Positions 31,002-42,902 are shown, counted from the stretch's first letter. The stretch: DNA of 64,000 bases from Halomonas borealis (GCF_004798905.1 NZ_SDMO01000010.1:62001-126000); one strand, 5' to 3'. Translations and numbers: made by a program. Notes: generated by a model not told the origin, from the sequence alone.

Positions 31002-32260
31002 CGGCCAGTCACCCTTTCCGGAACGGGTTTGGTCTTCTCCCAACGGCTATAGAACGGCATCAACAGGAAGAAGGCGAAGTACAGCACGGCACACAGCTGA
31101 GCCAGCGCGGTGCGCTCGGCGGTCGGCGGCAGCACGCCCAGCACGCCCAGCACGACGAAGCTGATCGCGAACAGTGTCAGCATGAGCCGGGAACACCAGC
31201 CCTTGTAGCGGATGGAGCGCACCGCGCTGCGGTCCAGCCAGGGCAGCACGAACAGCAACGCAATCGCCGCCCCCATGCACATCACGCCGAGGAACTTGGC
31301 GTCGAGACCGAACAGCGAGAAGTTGATGGCCCGCAGAATCGCGTAGAAGGGCGTGAAGTACCAGACCGGCGCGATATGGTCCGGCGTCTGCATCGGATTG
31401 GCCGGCTCGAAGTTCGGCGTCTCGAGGAAGTACCCCCCGCCTTCGGGGAAATAGAAGAGCACCGCACAGAACACGAACAGGAAGACCGCCACGCCGACGA
31501 GATCCTTGACCACGTAGTAGGGATGGAAGGGAATGCCATCGAGCGGCTTGCCCTGCTCGTCCTTCTTGTCCTTGATCTCGATGCCATCGGGATTGTTGGA
31601 ACCCACCTCATGCAGCGCGATGATGTGCAGCACCACCAGCGCCAGGATCACGATCGGTAGCGCCACCACATGCAGGGCGAAGAAGCGATTCAGGGTGATC
31701 CCGGAGATCAGGTAGTCGCCGCGGATCCACTGCGCCAGATCCGGGCCGATGCCGGGAATCGCGGAGAACAGCGAGATGATCACCTGCGCCCCCCAGTAGG
31801 ACATCTGCCCCCAGGGCAGCAGGTAGCCCATGAAGGCTTCGGCCATCAGCGCCAGATAGAGCGCCATGCCGAAGACCCACACCAGCTCCCGCGGCGCCTT
31901 GTAGGAGCCATAGAGCAGGCCACGGAACATGTGCAGGTAGACCACCACGAAGAAGGCCGAGGCGCCGGTGGAGTGCATGTAGCGGATCAGCCAGCCCCAT
32001 TCGACGTCGCGCATGATGTATTCCACCGAGGCGAAGGCCCCCTCGGCGGAAGGGTTGAAGCTCATGGTCAGCCAGAGACCGGTGAGGAGCTGATTGACCA
32101 ACACCAGCATCGCCAGGGAGCCGAAGAAGTACCAGAAGTTGAAATTCTTCGGCGCGTAATAGCGCGACAGATGCTCCTGCCACATCCGGGTGGCCGGGAA
32201 GCGCTCGTCGACCCAGCGCATGACGCCACGCCCCGCCTTGGGCTTGTCGGGATTCGCCAT
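30998..32260 (-). CDS. petB: Ubiquinol-cytochrome c reductase, cytochrome b
   Basis: 420 residues, eight predicted membrane helices. It carries both b haems and the two quinone sites of the bc1 complex. The four haem-ligand histidines are placed in HSTGASAFFVVVYLHMFRG and HVVALPIVILALVVLHIIALH. PEWY-type quinol motif appears as PVWYFTPFYAILRAI, a PVWY variant. The start overlaps the petA stop by one base. Confidence 0.97.
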   Translation of the reverse strand: MANPDKPKAGRGVMRWVDERFPATRMWQEHLSRYYAPKNFNFWYFFGSLAMLVLVNQLLTGLWLTMSFNPSAEGAFASVEYIMRDVEWGWLIRYMHSTGASAFFVVVYLHMFRGLLYGSYKAPRELVWVFGMALYLALMAEAFMGYLLPWGQMSYWGAQVIISLFSAIPGIGPDLAQWIRGDYLISGITLNRFFALHVVALPIVILALVVLHIIALHEVGSNNPDGIEIKDKKDEQGKPLDGIPFHPYYVVKDLVGVAVFLFVFCAVLFYFPEGGGYFLETPNFEPANPMQTPDHIAPVWYFTPFYAILRAINFSLFGLDAKFLGVMCMGAAIALLFVLPWLDRSAVRSIRYKGWCSRLMLTLFAISFVVLGVLGVLPPTAERTALAQLCAVLYFAFFLLMPFYSRWEKTKPVPERVTGR

Positions 32261-32862
32261 CAGGCCGTCTCCTCATCCTCACCGACGACGATGACGTCGT
32301 CGTTCTCGAAGCGATACGGGGGCACCTCGAGGTTCAGTGGCGCCGCCGGCACATTGACGAAGACGCGGCCCGCCAGGTCGAAGCGTGACCCATGGCAAGG
32401 ACAGAAGAAGCCTCCCGGCCAATCCTCGGCACCGACATCCTCGGCCCCGGGGTCCGGCTTGAACAGCGGCGAGCAACCCAGATGCGTGCAGATACCGACC
32501 AGCACCCCGATCGCAGGGCGAATGGCCCGCATCGGCCCGGCGGCATAGTCAGGCTGCTGAGGCTCCTCGGAGCCGGGGTCGGCCAGTATCTCGCCGCCCA
32601 GCGCCTGGGTACGCTCGACCATGTCGGGCGTGCGATGAAGGATCCATACCGGGCGCCCTCGCCATTCGACGATCATCCGCTGGCCGGGCTCGAGCTTGGA
32701 GATGTCCGCCCGAACCGGCGCTCCGGCGGCCCGGGCCCGCGCACTAGGGCGCCAAGAGGCCACGAAGGGAACCGCGACGCCGACCGCTCCCACGGCGCCG
32801 ACGACAGAAGTGGCGCCTACCAGGAAACGGCGTCGCCCCTTGTTCACGCCGCTGTCTGTCAT
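32260..32862 (-). CDS. petA: Ubiquinol-cytochrome c reductase, Rieske iron-sulfur subunit
   Basis: 200 residues. The twin-arginine-like signal RRRFLVGATSVVGAVGAVG acts as membrane anchor. The [2Fe-2S] cluster ligands are in CTHLGCSP and CPCHGSRFD, the Rieske boxes. It oxidises ubiquinol in the bc1 complex. The start at 32862 is chosen because GGGAGAA lies nine bases upstream and the signal begins there; the frame runs open to 32973. The 220-bp gap to rpsI carries the rpsI terminator and presumably the petABC promoter, which I could not place with confidence. Confidence 0.96.
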   Translation of the reverse strand: MTDSGVNKGRRRFLVGATSVVGAVGAVGVAVPFVASWRPSARARAAGAPVRADISKLEPGQRMIVEWRGRPVWILHRTPDMVERTQALGGEILADPGSEEPQQPDYAAGPMRAIRPAIGVLVGICTHLGCSPLFKPDPGAEDVGAEDWPGGFFCPCHGSRFDLAGRVFVNVPAAPLNLEVPPYRFENDDVIVVGEDEETA

Positions 32863-33026
32863 TATTGGTGTTCTCCCATCAGCGTTGTGTCCACCATCCC
32901 TGTGCGGGCCACCAGGACCGCGACCATCGGGCGAGGAATGCACTTCATGGTAGGTAAAGGGGGCAGCCGGCACAACATACGGCTATGAACGCTCGCGGCT
33001 ATGATCGCCACTTTTTCCTCTCGCAC

Positions 33027-33060
33027 AAAAAAAACGCCCGGGTCCTTGGGACCCGGGCGT
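33027..33060 (-). terminator. Strong terminator of the rplM-rpsI operon
   Basis: ACGCCCGGGTCC (33034-33045) pairs perfectly with GGACCCGGGCGT (33049-33060) around a three-base loop; on the minus strand the stem is followed by eight T residues. Confidence 0.95.
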
Positions 33061-33082
33061 TCTCGACGAGGCTCGTCGCAGA

Positions 33083-33472
33083 TCAGCGCTTGGAGAACTG
33101 CGGACGACGACGGGCCTTGCGCAGACCGATCTTCTTACGCTCGACTTCACGGGCGTCACGAGTGACGTAGCCGGCATCACGCAGCGGCTTGCGGAAGTCT
33201 TCGTTGTATTGCATCAGGGCACGGGTGATGCCGTGACGGATGGCGCCGGCCTGGGCGCTGCCGCCGCCGCCCTTGACGGTCACGTAGACGTCGAACTGCT
33301 CGAGCGTCTCGGTCAGCTCGAGCGGCTGACGAACCACCATACGACCGGTGACACGGCCGAAGAACTCGTCCAGCTCACGGTTGTTGACGGTGATCTTGCC
33401 GGTGCCCGGCTTCATGAAAACGCGAGCGGTCGAAGTCTTGCGGCGACCGGTACCGTAATACTGCTGTGTCAT
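33083..33472 (-). CDS. rpsI: 30S ribosomal protein S9
   Basis: 129 residues. [19 protein letters not shown] at the start and the basic tail [11 protein letters not shown], whose end contacts the P-site tRNA, are typical. It follows rplM by 13 bases. Confidence 0.98.
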   Translation of the reverse strand: MTQQYYGTGRRKTSTARVFMKPGTGKITVNNRELDEFFGRVTGRMVVRQPLELTETLEQFDVYVTVKGGGGSAQAGAIRHGITRALMQYNEDFRKPLRDAGYVTRDAREVERKKIGLRKARRRPQFSKR

Positions 33473-33485
33473 GGCGAAAGCTCCC

Positions 33486-33914
33486 TCAGATGTTCAGTTC
33501 TTGCGGCTGCTGGGCGGCGTGCGGATGCTCGGTGCCAGCGTAGACCTTGAGCTTGCCGTACATGGCACGACCCAGCGGGCCCTTCGGGAGCATGCCCTTG
33601 ACCGCGGATTCGATGACGCGCTCCGGTGCATGAGCGATCATCTTCTCGAAGCTCATGGAGCGCAGGCCACCCGGGTAACCGGTGTGGCGATAGTAGGTCT
33701 TGGCGCTGGTCTTGTTGCCGGTGACCTTCACCTTCTCGGCGTTGATCACGACGATGTAGTCGCCGGTGTCAACGTGCGGGGTGTATTCCGGCTTGTGCTT
33801 GCCACGCAGGCGGCGAGCGATCTCGGTGGACAAACGGCCCAGAGTCTTGTCCGCAGCGTCGACGACGTACCAGTCGCGCTGGACGGACTGCGGCTTGGCA
33901 GTGAACGTCTTCAT
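33486..33914 (-). CDS. rplM: 50S ribosomal protein L13
   Basis: 142 residues, exact family length, starting [20 protein letters not shown], with [13 protein letters not shown] and [20 protein letters not shown]13 assembles early in the large subunit and, in E. coli, represses its own operon by binding the leader RNA. The ATG at 33914 is preceded only by a poor ribosome site; the frame remains open to 34070 without similarity. Confidence 0.98.
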   Translation of the reverse strand: MKTFTAKPQSVQRDWYVVDAADKTLGRLSTEIARRLRGKHKPEYTPHVDTGDYIVVINAEKVKVTGNKTSAKTYYRHTGYPGGLRSMSFEKMIAHAPERVIESAVKGMLPKGPLGRAMYGKLKVYAGTEHPHAAQQPQELNI

Positions 33915-33941
33915 GGGTGAATCACCAAATCGATGTGTTGG

Positions 33942-34007
33942 GTCCCTCCCCGCCTCGGCGGCTCGGACCATCCCTATTTTTCTTGGTTGCCGCCCGGAGG
34001 CGACAAC
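33942..34007 (-). promoter_or_regulatory. Structured leader of rplM-rpsI mRNA
   Basis: About 100 nt separate the predicted start of transcription from rplM. Hairpin one pairs 33986-33994 with 33999-34007 (nine pairs, one G-T); hairpin two (33942-33968) has GTCC/GGAC and CCGC/GCGG arms. They are candidate L13 autoregulation elements; E. coli rplM is known to be autoregulated, but the site here is inferred. Confidence 0.45.
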
Positions 34008-34021
34008 GGTCAAGCGCGCGA

Positions 34022-34050
34022 ATTCTACATGCCCCCGGCCTACAAGGCAA
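34022..34050 (-). promoter_or_regulatory. Promoter of rplM-rpsI
   Basis: Minus strand TTGCCT (34045-34050), 17 bp, TAGAAT (34022-34027), followed by a GC-rich discriminator TCGCGCGC. This is the pattern of stringently controlled ribosomal promoters. Confidence 0.7.
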
Positions 34051-34142
34051 TGCCGGCCAGAGGACAGCATGCCGGCTCCATGGCCCGAATCCAGCCCCTT
34101 TGAGCCTGCCTCAGGCTTACCGCTACCTGCCCGAAGGCCGGG

Positions 34143-35318
34143 TCACGGCTTGTGTGGCAGCGCCAGGTACTCATGCGACTGCATCTCCTGCAACCGTGAC
34201 AGGGTCCGCTGGAACTCGAACTCGAGCTTGCCGTCATGATAGAGCCGTTCGGCGGGTGCCTCGGCGGACATCAGCAGCTTGACGCCACGATCGTAGAACT
34301 CGTCGACCATGTTGATGAAGCGCCGCGCCTGATCGTCGCTCGCCCCGTCCATGCAGGGCACGCCGGAGACCAGCACGCTGTGGTACTCGCGCGCCAGCTC
34401 GATGTAGTCGTTCTGGCTGCGCGGCCCGTCGCACAGCTCGGCGAAATCGAACCACACCACATCGTCGTGCAGCCGGCGACTATGCAACACGCGATGGTTG
34501 ATCTCGATGGGCGCCGCGGCCTCGCCCTCGTGGCCGGCGATCTCGCGAAAACTGCGCGCCAGCTCGGCCTCGGCAGCCGCGTCCAGGGGCGCATGGAAGA
34601 TCTCGGCACGCTCCAGGGCACGCAGCCGATAGTCGATGCCGGAATCGACATTGACGACCTTGCAATGCCGCTCGAGAAGATCGATCGCCGGCAGGAAGCG
34701 CGAACGCTGCAGGCCGTCCTTGTAGAGCTCGGCCGGCACGATGTTCGAAGTCGCCACCAGCACCACGCCCCGAGCGAACAACGCCTCGAGCAGGTTGGCC
34801 AGGATCATCGCATCGGTGATGTCCTTGACGAAGAATTCATCGAAGCAGATCACCCGCGCCTCATCGGCGAACTTGTCGGCCACCAGCAGCAGCGGGTTCT
34901 TCTCGCCCTGGTAGTGTTCCAGCTCGCTGTGCACCCGCTGCATGAAGCGGTGGAAGTGGGTGCGCATCTTCTCGGCAAACGGCAACGACTCGAAGAAGGT
35001 ATCCACCAGGTAGGTCTTGCCACGCCCCACGCCGCCCCAGAAGTAGAGCCCGCTGACCTCGGGCACCGCCACCGTATCGGGCTCGCTGCGCCTGCCGAAC
35101 AACCCCGCCATGCGCGACTTCAGGCCCTTGCCCGACGGCTCCGGCCGAGCGCTCGTGCGCGGATGGGCCAGCAAGGCATCGTAAAGATCCTGCAGGTGCG
35201 CCACGGCCCGCTCCTGGGCGGGATCGAAGGCGAAGTCGGCACGCTCAAGATCGGCGCGGTAGCGGCCCATCGGCGTGGAGGGTGCGGCGGCAGTCGGCAT
35301 CCTGTGACGCTCGCTCAT
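34143..35318 (-). CDS. zapE: Cell division ATPase ZapE (AFG1 family)
   Basis: 391 residues with the chosen start. ZapE is an ATPase that acts on the Z-ring late in division, notably under stress. AFG1-family motifs: GLYFWGGVGRGKTYLVDTFF (Walker A), ICFDEFFVKDITDAMILANL (Walker B), VLVATSNIVP and SGVPCMDGASDDQARRFINM. Several in-frame starts exist; 35318 fits a transcription start near 35355 predicted from the promoter. A loop with charged residues (GLKSRMAGLFGRRSEPD) is inserted before the Walker A. Confidence 0.93.
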   Translation of the reverse strand: MSERHRMPTAAAPSTPMGRYRADLERADFAFDPAQERAVAHLQDLYDALLAHPRTSARPEPSGKGLKSRMAGLFGRRSEPDTVAVPEVSGLYFWGGVGRGKTYLVDTFFESLPFAEKMRTHFHRFMQRVHSELEHYQGEKNPLLLVADKFADEARVICFDEFFVKDITDAMILANLLEALFARGVVLVATSNIVPAELYKDGLQRSRFLPAIDLLERHCKVVNVDSGIDYRLRALERAEIFHAPLDAAAEAELARSFREIAGHEGEAAAPIEINHRVLHSRRLHDDVVWFDFAELCDGPRSQNDYIELAREYHSVLVSGVPCMDGASDDQARRFINMVDEFYDRGVKLLMSAEAPAERLYHDGKLEFEFQRTLSRLQEMQSHEYLALPHKP

Positions 35319-35361
35319 GGACATGGGGGCGATGGTCCTCGGCATCCGGTGAAAGAAAGGG

Positions 35362-35390
35362 ATTATACGCGCCGCGAAGACACTTGGCAT
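35362..35390 (-). promoter_or_regulatory. Promoter of zapE
   Basis: On the minus strand ATGCCA (35385-35390), 17 bp, TATAAT (35362-35367). It lies back to back with the zapG promoter. Confidence 0.65.
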
Positions 35391-35403
35391 CGCCCCTCGG
35401 CCG

Positions 35404-35434
35404 TTGACCCCGGCGTCTGCCTCGCCCCTATAAT
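35404..35434 (+). promoter_or_regulatory. Promoter of zapG
   Basis: TTGACC at 35404-35409 and a perfect TATAAT at 35429-35434; spacing 19 bp (18 if the -35 is shifted by one base). Confidence 0.7.
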
Positions 35435-35504
35435 GGTCGCGCCGGCCAGACCGGCATGGAGCCGGCTGCCGACGCCGCGCCGATCGACCGCTCAGGAGAA
35501 CGAT

Positions 35505-35915
35505 GTGGAACTAAGCAATATCAACTGGATGCTGGGCGCTGCGTGCCTGCTGGCCGGGATCGGCCTCGGCGTGCTGGGCTATCACCTGATGAATGCCGGC
35601 GCGCGCAACGCCCAGGCCTTGCGCCAACGTCTGGCCGAACGCGACCGCCAGCTGGCCGAGCTACGTGCCGGCGTCGATGAACACTTCGAGCGTCTCGGCC
35701 AGGTCACCAGGACGCTGAACGCGGAGGTCGACGAAGCCACCACCCGCCTCAACGCCGAGGCTCCGCGACGGCCGGATCTCGGCGCCGCGGACGACGCCGA
35801 CGACAGCCACGTCGCCATGCCTCGCGACTACGCCGACGGCAACCGCGGCACCCTGTCGGAGGACTTCGGCCTCAAGTCAAACGATGCCGATACACCTCAG
35901 CCGCCGCGCTACTGA
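35505..35915 (+). CDS. zapG: DUF1043 inner-membrane protein ZapG (YhcB)
   Basis: 136 residues from a GTG start. One N-terminal membrane helix (NINWMLGAACLLAGIGLGVLG), then a coiled coil (ALRQRLAERDRQLAELRAGV) and an acidic, proline-containing tail. YhcB/ZapG links cell envelope synthesis and division in enterics. GTG 35505 has AGGAGAACGAT directly upstream and gives the family N-terminus; the nearby ATG at 35503 is in another frame. A very large open frame reading in from zapE antisense is spurious. Confidence 0.92.
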   Translation: MELSNINWMLGAACLLAGIGLGVLGYHLMNAGARNAQALRQRLAERDRQLAELRAGVDEHFERLGQVTRTLNAEVDEATTRLNAEAPRRPDLGAADDADDSHVAMPRDYADGNRGTLSEDFGLKSNDADTPQPPRY

Positions 35916-35940
35916 AGCCTCACCCGCCCGTAGAGCGAAC

Positions 35941-35975
35941 ACGCCGCCCGCGGTTCGATAGCCAACGGGCGGCGT
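35941..35975. terminator. Hairpin between convergent zapG and Nif3-like gene
   Basis: ACGCCGCCCG (35941-35950) pairs perfectly with CGGGCGGCGT (35966-35975); the loop can form four further pairs. Flanking T-runs are poor on both sides, so termination may be partial. Confidence 0.6.
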
Positions 35976-35991
35976 CTCAAGGCCCGCGGTC

Positions 35992-36753
35992 TCAGGCGGG
36001 GTTGTCGATATCCACGAAACGGTGCTCGACACCGAATTCCGCGGCGAGCCGCTCGCCCAGCGCCTGGACACCGTAACGCTCGGTGGCATGATGCCCCGCC
36101 GCCAGGTAGTGAATGCCCAGTTCCCGGGCCAGATGCGTGGTGCGCTCCGAGATCTCCCCGGAGATGAAGGCATCGGCGCCGGCTGCCGCAGCCTCGGCGA
36201 TCATGTCCTGAGCACCGCCGGTGCACCAGGCCACGCGCCGAATCTCGCCACCCTGCGGCGCCTCGATCCACATCGGCGTCCGCGCCAGCCGCGCGCCGAC
36301 ATGCTCGGCCAAGCCCGCCGCGCTCATCGGCGTCGACGGCTTTCCGAGCCAGATCAGCCCCTCACCGAGCTCACCATCGGCACAGCCTTCCGCAGTGAAG
36401 CCCAACCGCTCACCCAATGCGGCGTTGTTGCCCAGTTCGGCGTGGGCATCCAGCGGCAAGTGATAGGCCAACAGGCCGATGTCATGCCCCAGCAGGGTCG
36501 CCAGGCGACGCCGTTTCATGCCGGTGACCGCGACCGGCTCGTTCTTCCAGAAGTAGCCGTGATGCACCAGCACCAGGTCGGCCTGCCAGGCGACCGCCTC
36601 GTCGAGCAGCGCCTGGCAAGCGGTGACGCCACTCATCACCCGCATGACTCGGTCACGGCCTTCGACCTGCAGGCCGTTGAGGGTGTAGTCCTTGAAGCGC
36701 GCCGGTGACAGCAGCCGATCGCAGGCCGCCACCAATTCCGTGGATGTCGTCAT
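35992..36753 (-). CDS. Nif3-like dinuclear metal-centre protein (YbgI family)
   Basis: 253 residues. Metal-binding Nif3/YbgI-family fold: DLVLVHHGYFWKNE (His pair), LLAYHLPLDAHAELGNNAAL (His/Asp), GEISERTTHLARELGIHYLAAGHHATER (read in two parts), with HHATE near the C-terminal metal site. E. coli homologue is sometimes called GTP cyclohydrolase 1 type 2, but the true substrate is unsettled. ATG 36753 has GGAGG upstream. Divergent from the DegS/AlgW gene. Confidence 0.92.
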   Translation of the reverse strand: MTTSTELVAACDRLLSPARFKDYTLNGLQVEGRDRVMRVMSGVTACQALLDEAVAWQADLVLVHHGYFWKNEPVAVTGMKRRRLATLLGHDIGLLAYHLPLDAHAELGNNAALGERLGFTAEGCADGELGEGLIWLGKPSTPMSAAGLAEHVGARLARTPMWIEAPQGGEIRRVAWCTGGAQDMIAEAAAAGADAFISGEISERTTHLARELGIHYLAAGHHATERYGVQALGERLAAEFGVEHRFVDIDNPA

Positions 36754-36781
36754 GAAGCCTCCGGACGGTTCTCGCATGCAA

Positions 36782-36790
36782 TGTTACAAT
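36782..36790 (+). promoter_or_regulatory. Extended -10 promoter of the AlgW/DegS gene
   Basis: TGTTACAAT, an extended -10 (TACAAT at 36785-36790), lies about 60 bp before the start codon. No good -35 is visible 16-18 bp upstream. Confidence 0.4.
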
Positions 36791-36852
36791 CCTCGGCATT
36801 CTAAACTCCCTCCCCGTCACTCGCGACCACGTACCAGAAGGAAGCCCGCCGC

Positions 36853-38097
<1,245 letters not shown>

Positions 38098-38115
38098 ACA
38101 CCAACCGCCTGCCGA

Positions 38116-38154
38116 AACGACCGCGGCCCCGTCGATGACGGGGCCGCGGTCGTT
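38116..38154. terminator. Very stable bidirectional hairpin terminator
   Basis: Eighteen perfect base pairs (38116-38133 with 38137-38154) around a GAT loop between the convergent protease and hisD genes. AAC/GTT ends give only short T-runs, yet the stem is by far the most stable in the window. Confidence 0.85.
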
Positions 38155-38174
38155 GTCACGCCTGATGAACGCGC

Positions 38175-39497
38175 TCAGTCGCGGATGCGATACTCGGCAC
38201 TTCGGGCATGGGCGGTCAGCGACTCCCCGCGCGCCAGCACCGAGGCCGTCCGTCCCAGCGTCGAGGCTCCCGCGGCGGAACAACCGATCAACGAAGAACG
38301 CTTCTGGAAGTCATAGACCCCCAGCGGCGAGGAGAAGCGCGCCGTGCCGGAGGTCGGCAGCACGTGATTGGGGCCGGCACAATAGTCGCCCAACGCCTCG
38401 GCGGTGTGGCGCCCCATGAAGATGGCACCGGCATGGCGCACCTCGGGCAGCCAGGCCTCCGGCGAATCCACCGACAGTTCCAAGTGCTCCGGCGCGATAC
38501 GGTTGATCAACGCCACCGCCTCATCGCGATCGCGACAGCGGATCAGCGCACCGCGCTCGGCCAGCGAGGTGCGGATGATCGCCTCGCGCTCCATGGTCGG
38601 CAGCAGGCGTGCCATCGCCTCACCGACCGCTTCCAGGTGGTCGTCATCCCAGCTGACCAGGATCGCCTGCGCGTCCTCGTCATGCTCGGCCTGGGAGAAT
38701 AGATCCATGGCCAGCCAATCCGCATCGGTGCCACCGTCGGAGACCGCCAGGATCTCCGATGGCCCCGCGATCATGTCGATGCCGACCTGACCGAACACCG
38801 CCCGCTTGGCGGTGGCCACATAGATGTTGCCGGGCCCGACGATCTTGTCCACCCGCGGCACGCTCTCGGTACCGTAGGCCAGCGCGGCTACTGCCTGAGC
38901 GCCGCCGATGGTGAAGACATGATCGACGCCGGCCAGGTGAGCGGCGGCCAGCACCAGCTCGTTGAGCACGCCATCCGGCGTCGGTACCACCATGACGATC
39001 TCGCCGACGCCGGCCACATGAGCCGGCAACGCGTTCATCAGCACCGAGGAGGGATAGGCAGCCTTGCCGCCGGGCACATAGATGCCGGCCCGATCCAGCG
39101 GGGCCACCTGCTGGCCGAGGACGGTGCCATCGGTCTCGGTGTAGGACCAGGACTCGGGCTTCTGATGCTCGTGGTAGCGACGCACGCGCTCGGCGGCGAC
39201 GGTCAGCGCCTCGCGCTGATCCGCGGGCAGGCCCTCGAAGGCCAGGCGCAGACGCTCGGCCCCCAGGGTCAGCTCGGCCATGCTCGACACCGAAAGACGA
39301 TCGAAGCGATTGCTGGTCTCGACCAGGGCGGCATCCCCCCGGGTCTTCACGGCCTCGAGGATCTCGCCGACGCGTCGCTGAATCTCGTCGTCGGAGACCC
39401 CGTCCCAGGCCAGCAGGGCATCGAGGCGCGCCTCGAAGTCGGCGTCGGCGGTCGACAGACGCGCGATCTCGAGACGTGCGGCGGACGCTTCAGTCAT
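38175..39497 (-). CDS. hisD: Histidinol dehydrogenase
   Basis: 440 residues. HisD oxidises L-histidinol twice with NAD to histidine, last step of the pathway. Signatures: [53 protein letters not shown], and [13 protein letters not shown] with the zinc-site His; [15 protein letters not shown] near the C-terminus. It follows hisG by 33 nt. In Pseudomonas hisC often comes next; here no hisC follows, the operon ending at the stable hairpin. Confidence 0.97.
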   Translation of the reverse strand: MTEASAARLEIARLSTADADFEARLDALLAWDGVSDDEIQRRVGEILEAVKTRGDAALVETSNRFDRLSVSSMAELTLGAERLRLAFEGLPADQREALTVAAERVRRYHEHQKPESWSYTETDGTVLGQQVAPLDRAGIYVPGGKAAYPSSVLMNALPAHVAGVGEIVMVVPTPDGVLNELVLAAAHLAGVDHVFTIGGAQAVAALAYGTESVPRVDKIVGPGNIYVATAKRAVFGQVGIDMIAGPSEILAVSDGGTDADWLAMDLFSQAEHDEDAQAILVSWDDDHLEAVGEAMARLLPTMEREAIIRTSLAERGALIRCRDRDEAVALINRIAPEHLELSVDSPEAWLPEVRHAGAIFMGRHTAEALGDYCAGPNHVLPTSGTARFSSPLGVYDFQKRSSLIGCSAAGASTLGRTASVLARGESLTAHARSAEYRIRD

Positions 39498-39530
39498 GAC
39501 GGTTGCTCTCCTCTCGGGGGTGACGGCCGC

Positions 39531-40184
39531 TCAGGCCGAGACGTCGGCACTGCGCCGCTCGACCGCTTCGCGCAGGCGCGCGATCAGCGGCTTGAGGCGG
39601 TCGTGCTTCATGGTCATGGCCGCCTTGTTGACCACCAGACGCGTGGAGATCGGCGCGATCAGCTCGCGCGGCTCCATGCCGTTGGCCCGCAAGGTGCTAC
39701 CGGTGTCGACGATGTCGACGATCTCGTCCGCCAGGTTCATCAGCGGCGCCAGCTCCATGGCGCCGTAGAGCTTGATCACCTCGGCCTGGATGCCCTGTTC
39801 GGCGTAGTAGCGCTTGGCCACGTTGACGAACTTGGTGGCCACGCGGCGCCGAGCATGGGACGGCTCGGCTCCCCTCACCCCCGCCGTCATCAGCTTGCAC
39901 TCGGCGATGCCCAGGTCCAGCGGCTCGTAGAAGCCTTCGGCCCCGTGCTCGAGCAGCACGTCCTTGCCCGCCACGCCCACATCGGCGGCGCCGAGCTGTA
40001 CGTAAGTCGGCACGTCGGTGGCACGGATCACCACCAGCTTGACGTCCGGCAGGTTAGTGTCGAACAAGAGCTTGCGGCTGGCCCCCAGGTCCTCGGCGGG
40101 CGTGATACCGGCCTCGGCCAGCAGCGGCAGGGTCTCGTCGAGAATGCGGCCCTTGGAGAGGGCCAGAATCAGTTGCTTGCTCAT
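39531..40184 (-). CDS. hisG: ATP phosphoribosyltransferase, short form
   Basis: 217 residues, short HisG_S form, which lacks the C-terminal regulatory domain and normally needs HisZ for activity and feedback control; hisZ is not in this window. It catalyses the first step of histidine synthesis. [43 protein letters not shown] and the PRPP loop [14 protein letters not shown] are seen. Start at 40184 with GGCGAG upstream. It is 19 nt after murA. Confidence 0.96.
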   Translation of the reverse strand: MSKQLILALSKGRILDETLPLLAEAGITPAEDLGASRKLLFDTNLPDVKLVVIRATDVPTYVQLGAADVGVAGKDVLLEHGAEGFYEPLDLGIAECKLMTAGVRGAEPSHARRRVATKFVNVAKRYYAEQGIQAEVIKLYGAMELAPLMNLADEIVDIVDTGSTLRANGMEPRELIAPISTRLVVNKAAMTMKHDRLKPLIARLREAVERRSADVSA

Positions 40185-40203
40185 GGTCTCGCCTGTCGTC
40201 GGC

Positions 40204-41734
<1,531 letters not shown>

Positions 41735-41856
41735 CGAACCCTCGCTAGAAAATGGTTGATCCGTGTAACCCACCACCGCGACGCGATAGCGAGACGAAAA
41801 GACCGCCATGGTAATGAAAAGCGACGCCGTTGGCGACGGGCGCGGAGGGAAAGGAG

Positions 41857-41894
41857 GCACAAGAAAGACGCGCGGGGCGAACAACGCCCCGCGC
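41857..41894 (-). terminator. Terminator of the mlaFEDCB operon
   Basis: GCGCGGGGCG (41870-41879) pairs perfectly with CGCCCCGCGC (41885-41894) immediately after the mlaB stop codon; minus-strand sequence continues GTCTTTCTTGT. The next ~120 nt to ibaG hold a smaller CGCC-AAC-GGCG hairpin followed by a T4 run. Confidence 0.75.
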
Positions 41895-41896
41895 CC

Positions 41897-42244
41897 CTAT
41901 GCGCCGGCGGGCTCGGCGGAGGCCTCGACCGGCAGCAGGTCATCGAGACCGGCGACCTCGGTGAGACGCGACAGCGATGCGGAGAGCCGCACCGCCGCGA
42001 GTTCGAGCCGGTTGTCGCGGCTCTGTCGGCTCCATTCCAGCAGCACGCTGATCGCCGCGCTGCTGACCCCCGCCACCCCGGCGAGATCGAAGACCACACG
42101 GGAGCCTTCCTCCAGGCCGGTGAGCCAACGCTTGCCGGCGGCGGCGAACGCCGCCGCGCTGGCGAAGTCGATCTCGCCGGAGACCGACAGCGTCTCGCCA
42201 TCGACCTCCAGGCGATTGGCGCCATTATCCAACAGCACCTTCAT
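41897..42244 (-). CDS. mlaB: STAS-domain protein MlaB of the Mla lipid transporter
   Basis: 115 residues, a STAS domain (LEVDGETLSVSGEIDFASAA; VVFDLAGVAGVSSAAISVLL with the conserved serine region). MlaB stabilises the MlaF ATPase on the cytoplasmic side of MlaFEDB. It ends with an Ala/Glu/Pro tail. The start overlaps the mlaC stop by four bases. Confidence 0.92.
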   Translation of the reverse strand: MKVLLDNGANRLEVDGETLSVSGEIDFASAAAFAAAGKRWLTGLEEGSRVVFDLAGVAGVSSAAISVLLEWSRQSRDNRLELAAVRLSASLSRLTEVAGLDDLLPVEASAEPAGA

Positions 42245-42897
42245 CCCTCGTCGCCCTGCTCCAGCTCCTCGACGGCGAGCTCCGGGGCCCAGCCATCGAT
42301 CACGGCATCGTAGTCGCGACCCTGGTCGCGCATGGCCTGATCGAACTGGTTGCGGAAGGTCAGCCCCAGGTTGATGCCATTGACGATGACGTTGACGACC
42401 TTCCAGCGATCATCGTCCAGGCGCAGCGAATAGCTCACCGGATAGACCGTGCCGTCGCTTGCCACCACCTCCATCTCCACGCTGGCCTGATCCTCGTAAC
42501 GCGAGGACTCCTGGTTATCGAGGACACGGATCTCCTGGTAGTCGAAGGTCACCAGACCCTTGGCGTAGGTATCGATCAGCGTCTGACGGAAAGTCTCGGC
42601 GAAGCGCGAGCGCTGCGACGGGGAGGCATTACGGAAATAGCGACCCATGACGCTGGCGCCGATGTAGCGAAAATCGGCGATCTGCTCGAGGCTGCCATCG
42701 ACGACGCCTTCCAGCTCACCGGGATGCTCGCGGTAGTAGTCGCGGCGGCCCTCGATGTCACCCATCAGCTCGTCGACGCTGTCGCGGATGAGCCGTTCGG
42801 GCGTATTGGCCTGGGCGATCGCCGGCAGCGCCATCAGACACATCGCCAGGACCATCAGCATGCCGGCCAGGGGCCGCGTCACTGCATTCACATTCAT
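42241..42897 (-). CDS. mlaC: Periplasmic phospholipid-binding protein MlaC
   Basis: 218 residues. Soluble shuttle carrying phospholipids between the outer-membrane MlaA complex and MlaFEDB. Signal peptide (GMLMVLAMCLMALPAIAQA), then SVDELMGDIEGRRDYYREHP, YIGASVMGRYFRNASPSQRS and LVTFDYQEIRVLD. ATG 42897 has AAGGAG eight bases upstream; a GTG at 42906 overlapping mlaD is less likely. Confidence 0.95.
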   Translation of the reverse strand: MNVNAVTRPLAGMLMVLAMCLMALPAIAQANTPERLIRDSVDELMGDIEGRRDYYREHPGELEGVVDGSLEQIADFRYIGASVMGRYFRNASPSQRSRFAETFRQTLIDTYAKGLVTFDYQEIRVLDNQESSRYEDQASVEMEVVASDGTVYPVSYSLRLDDDRWKVVNVIVNGINLGLTFRNQFDQAMRDQGRDYDAVIDGWAPELAVEELEQGDEG

Positions 42898-42902
42898 CGG
42901 AT

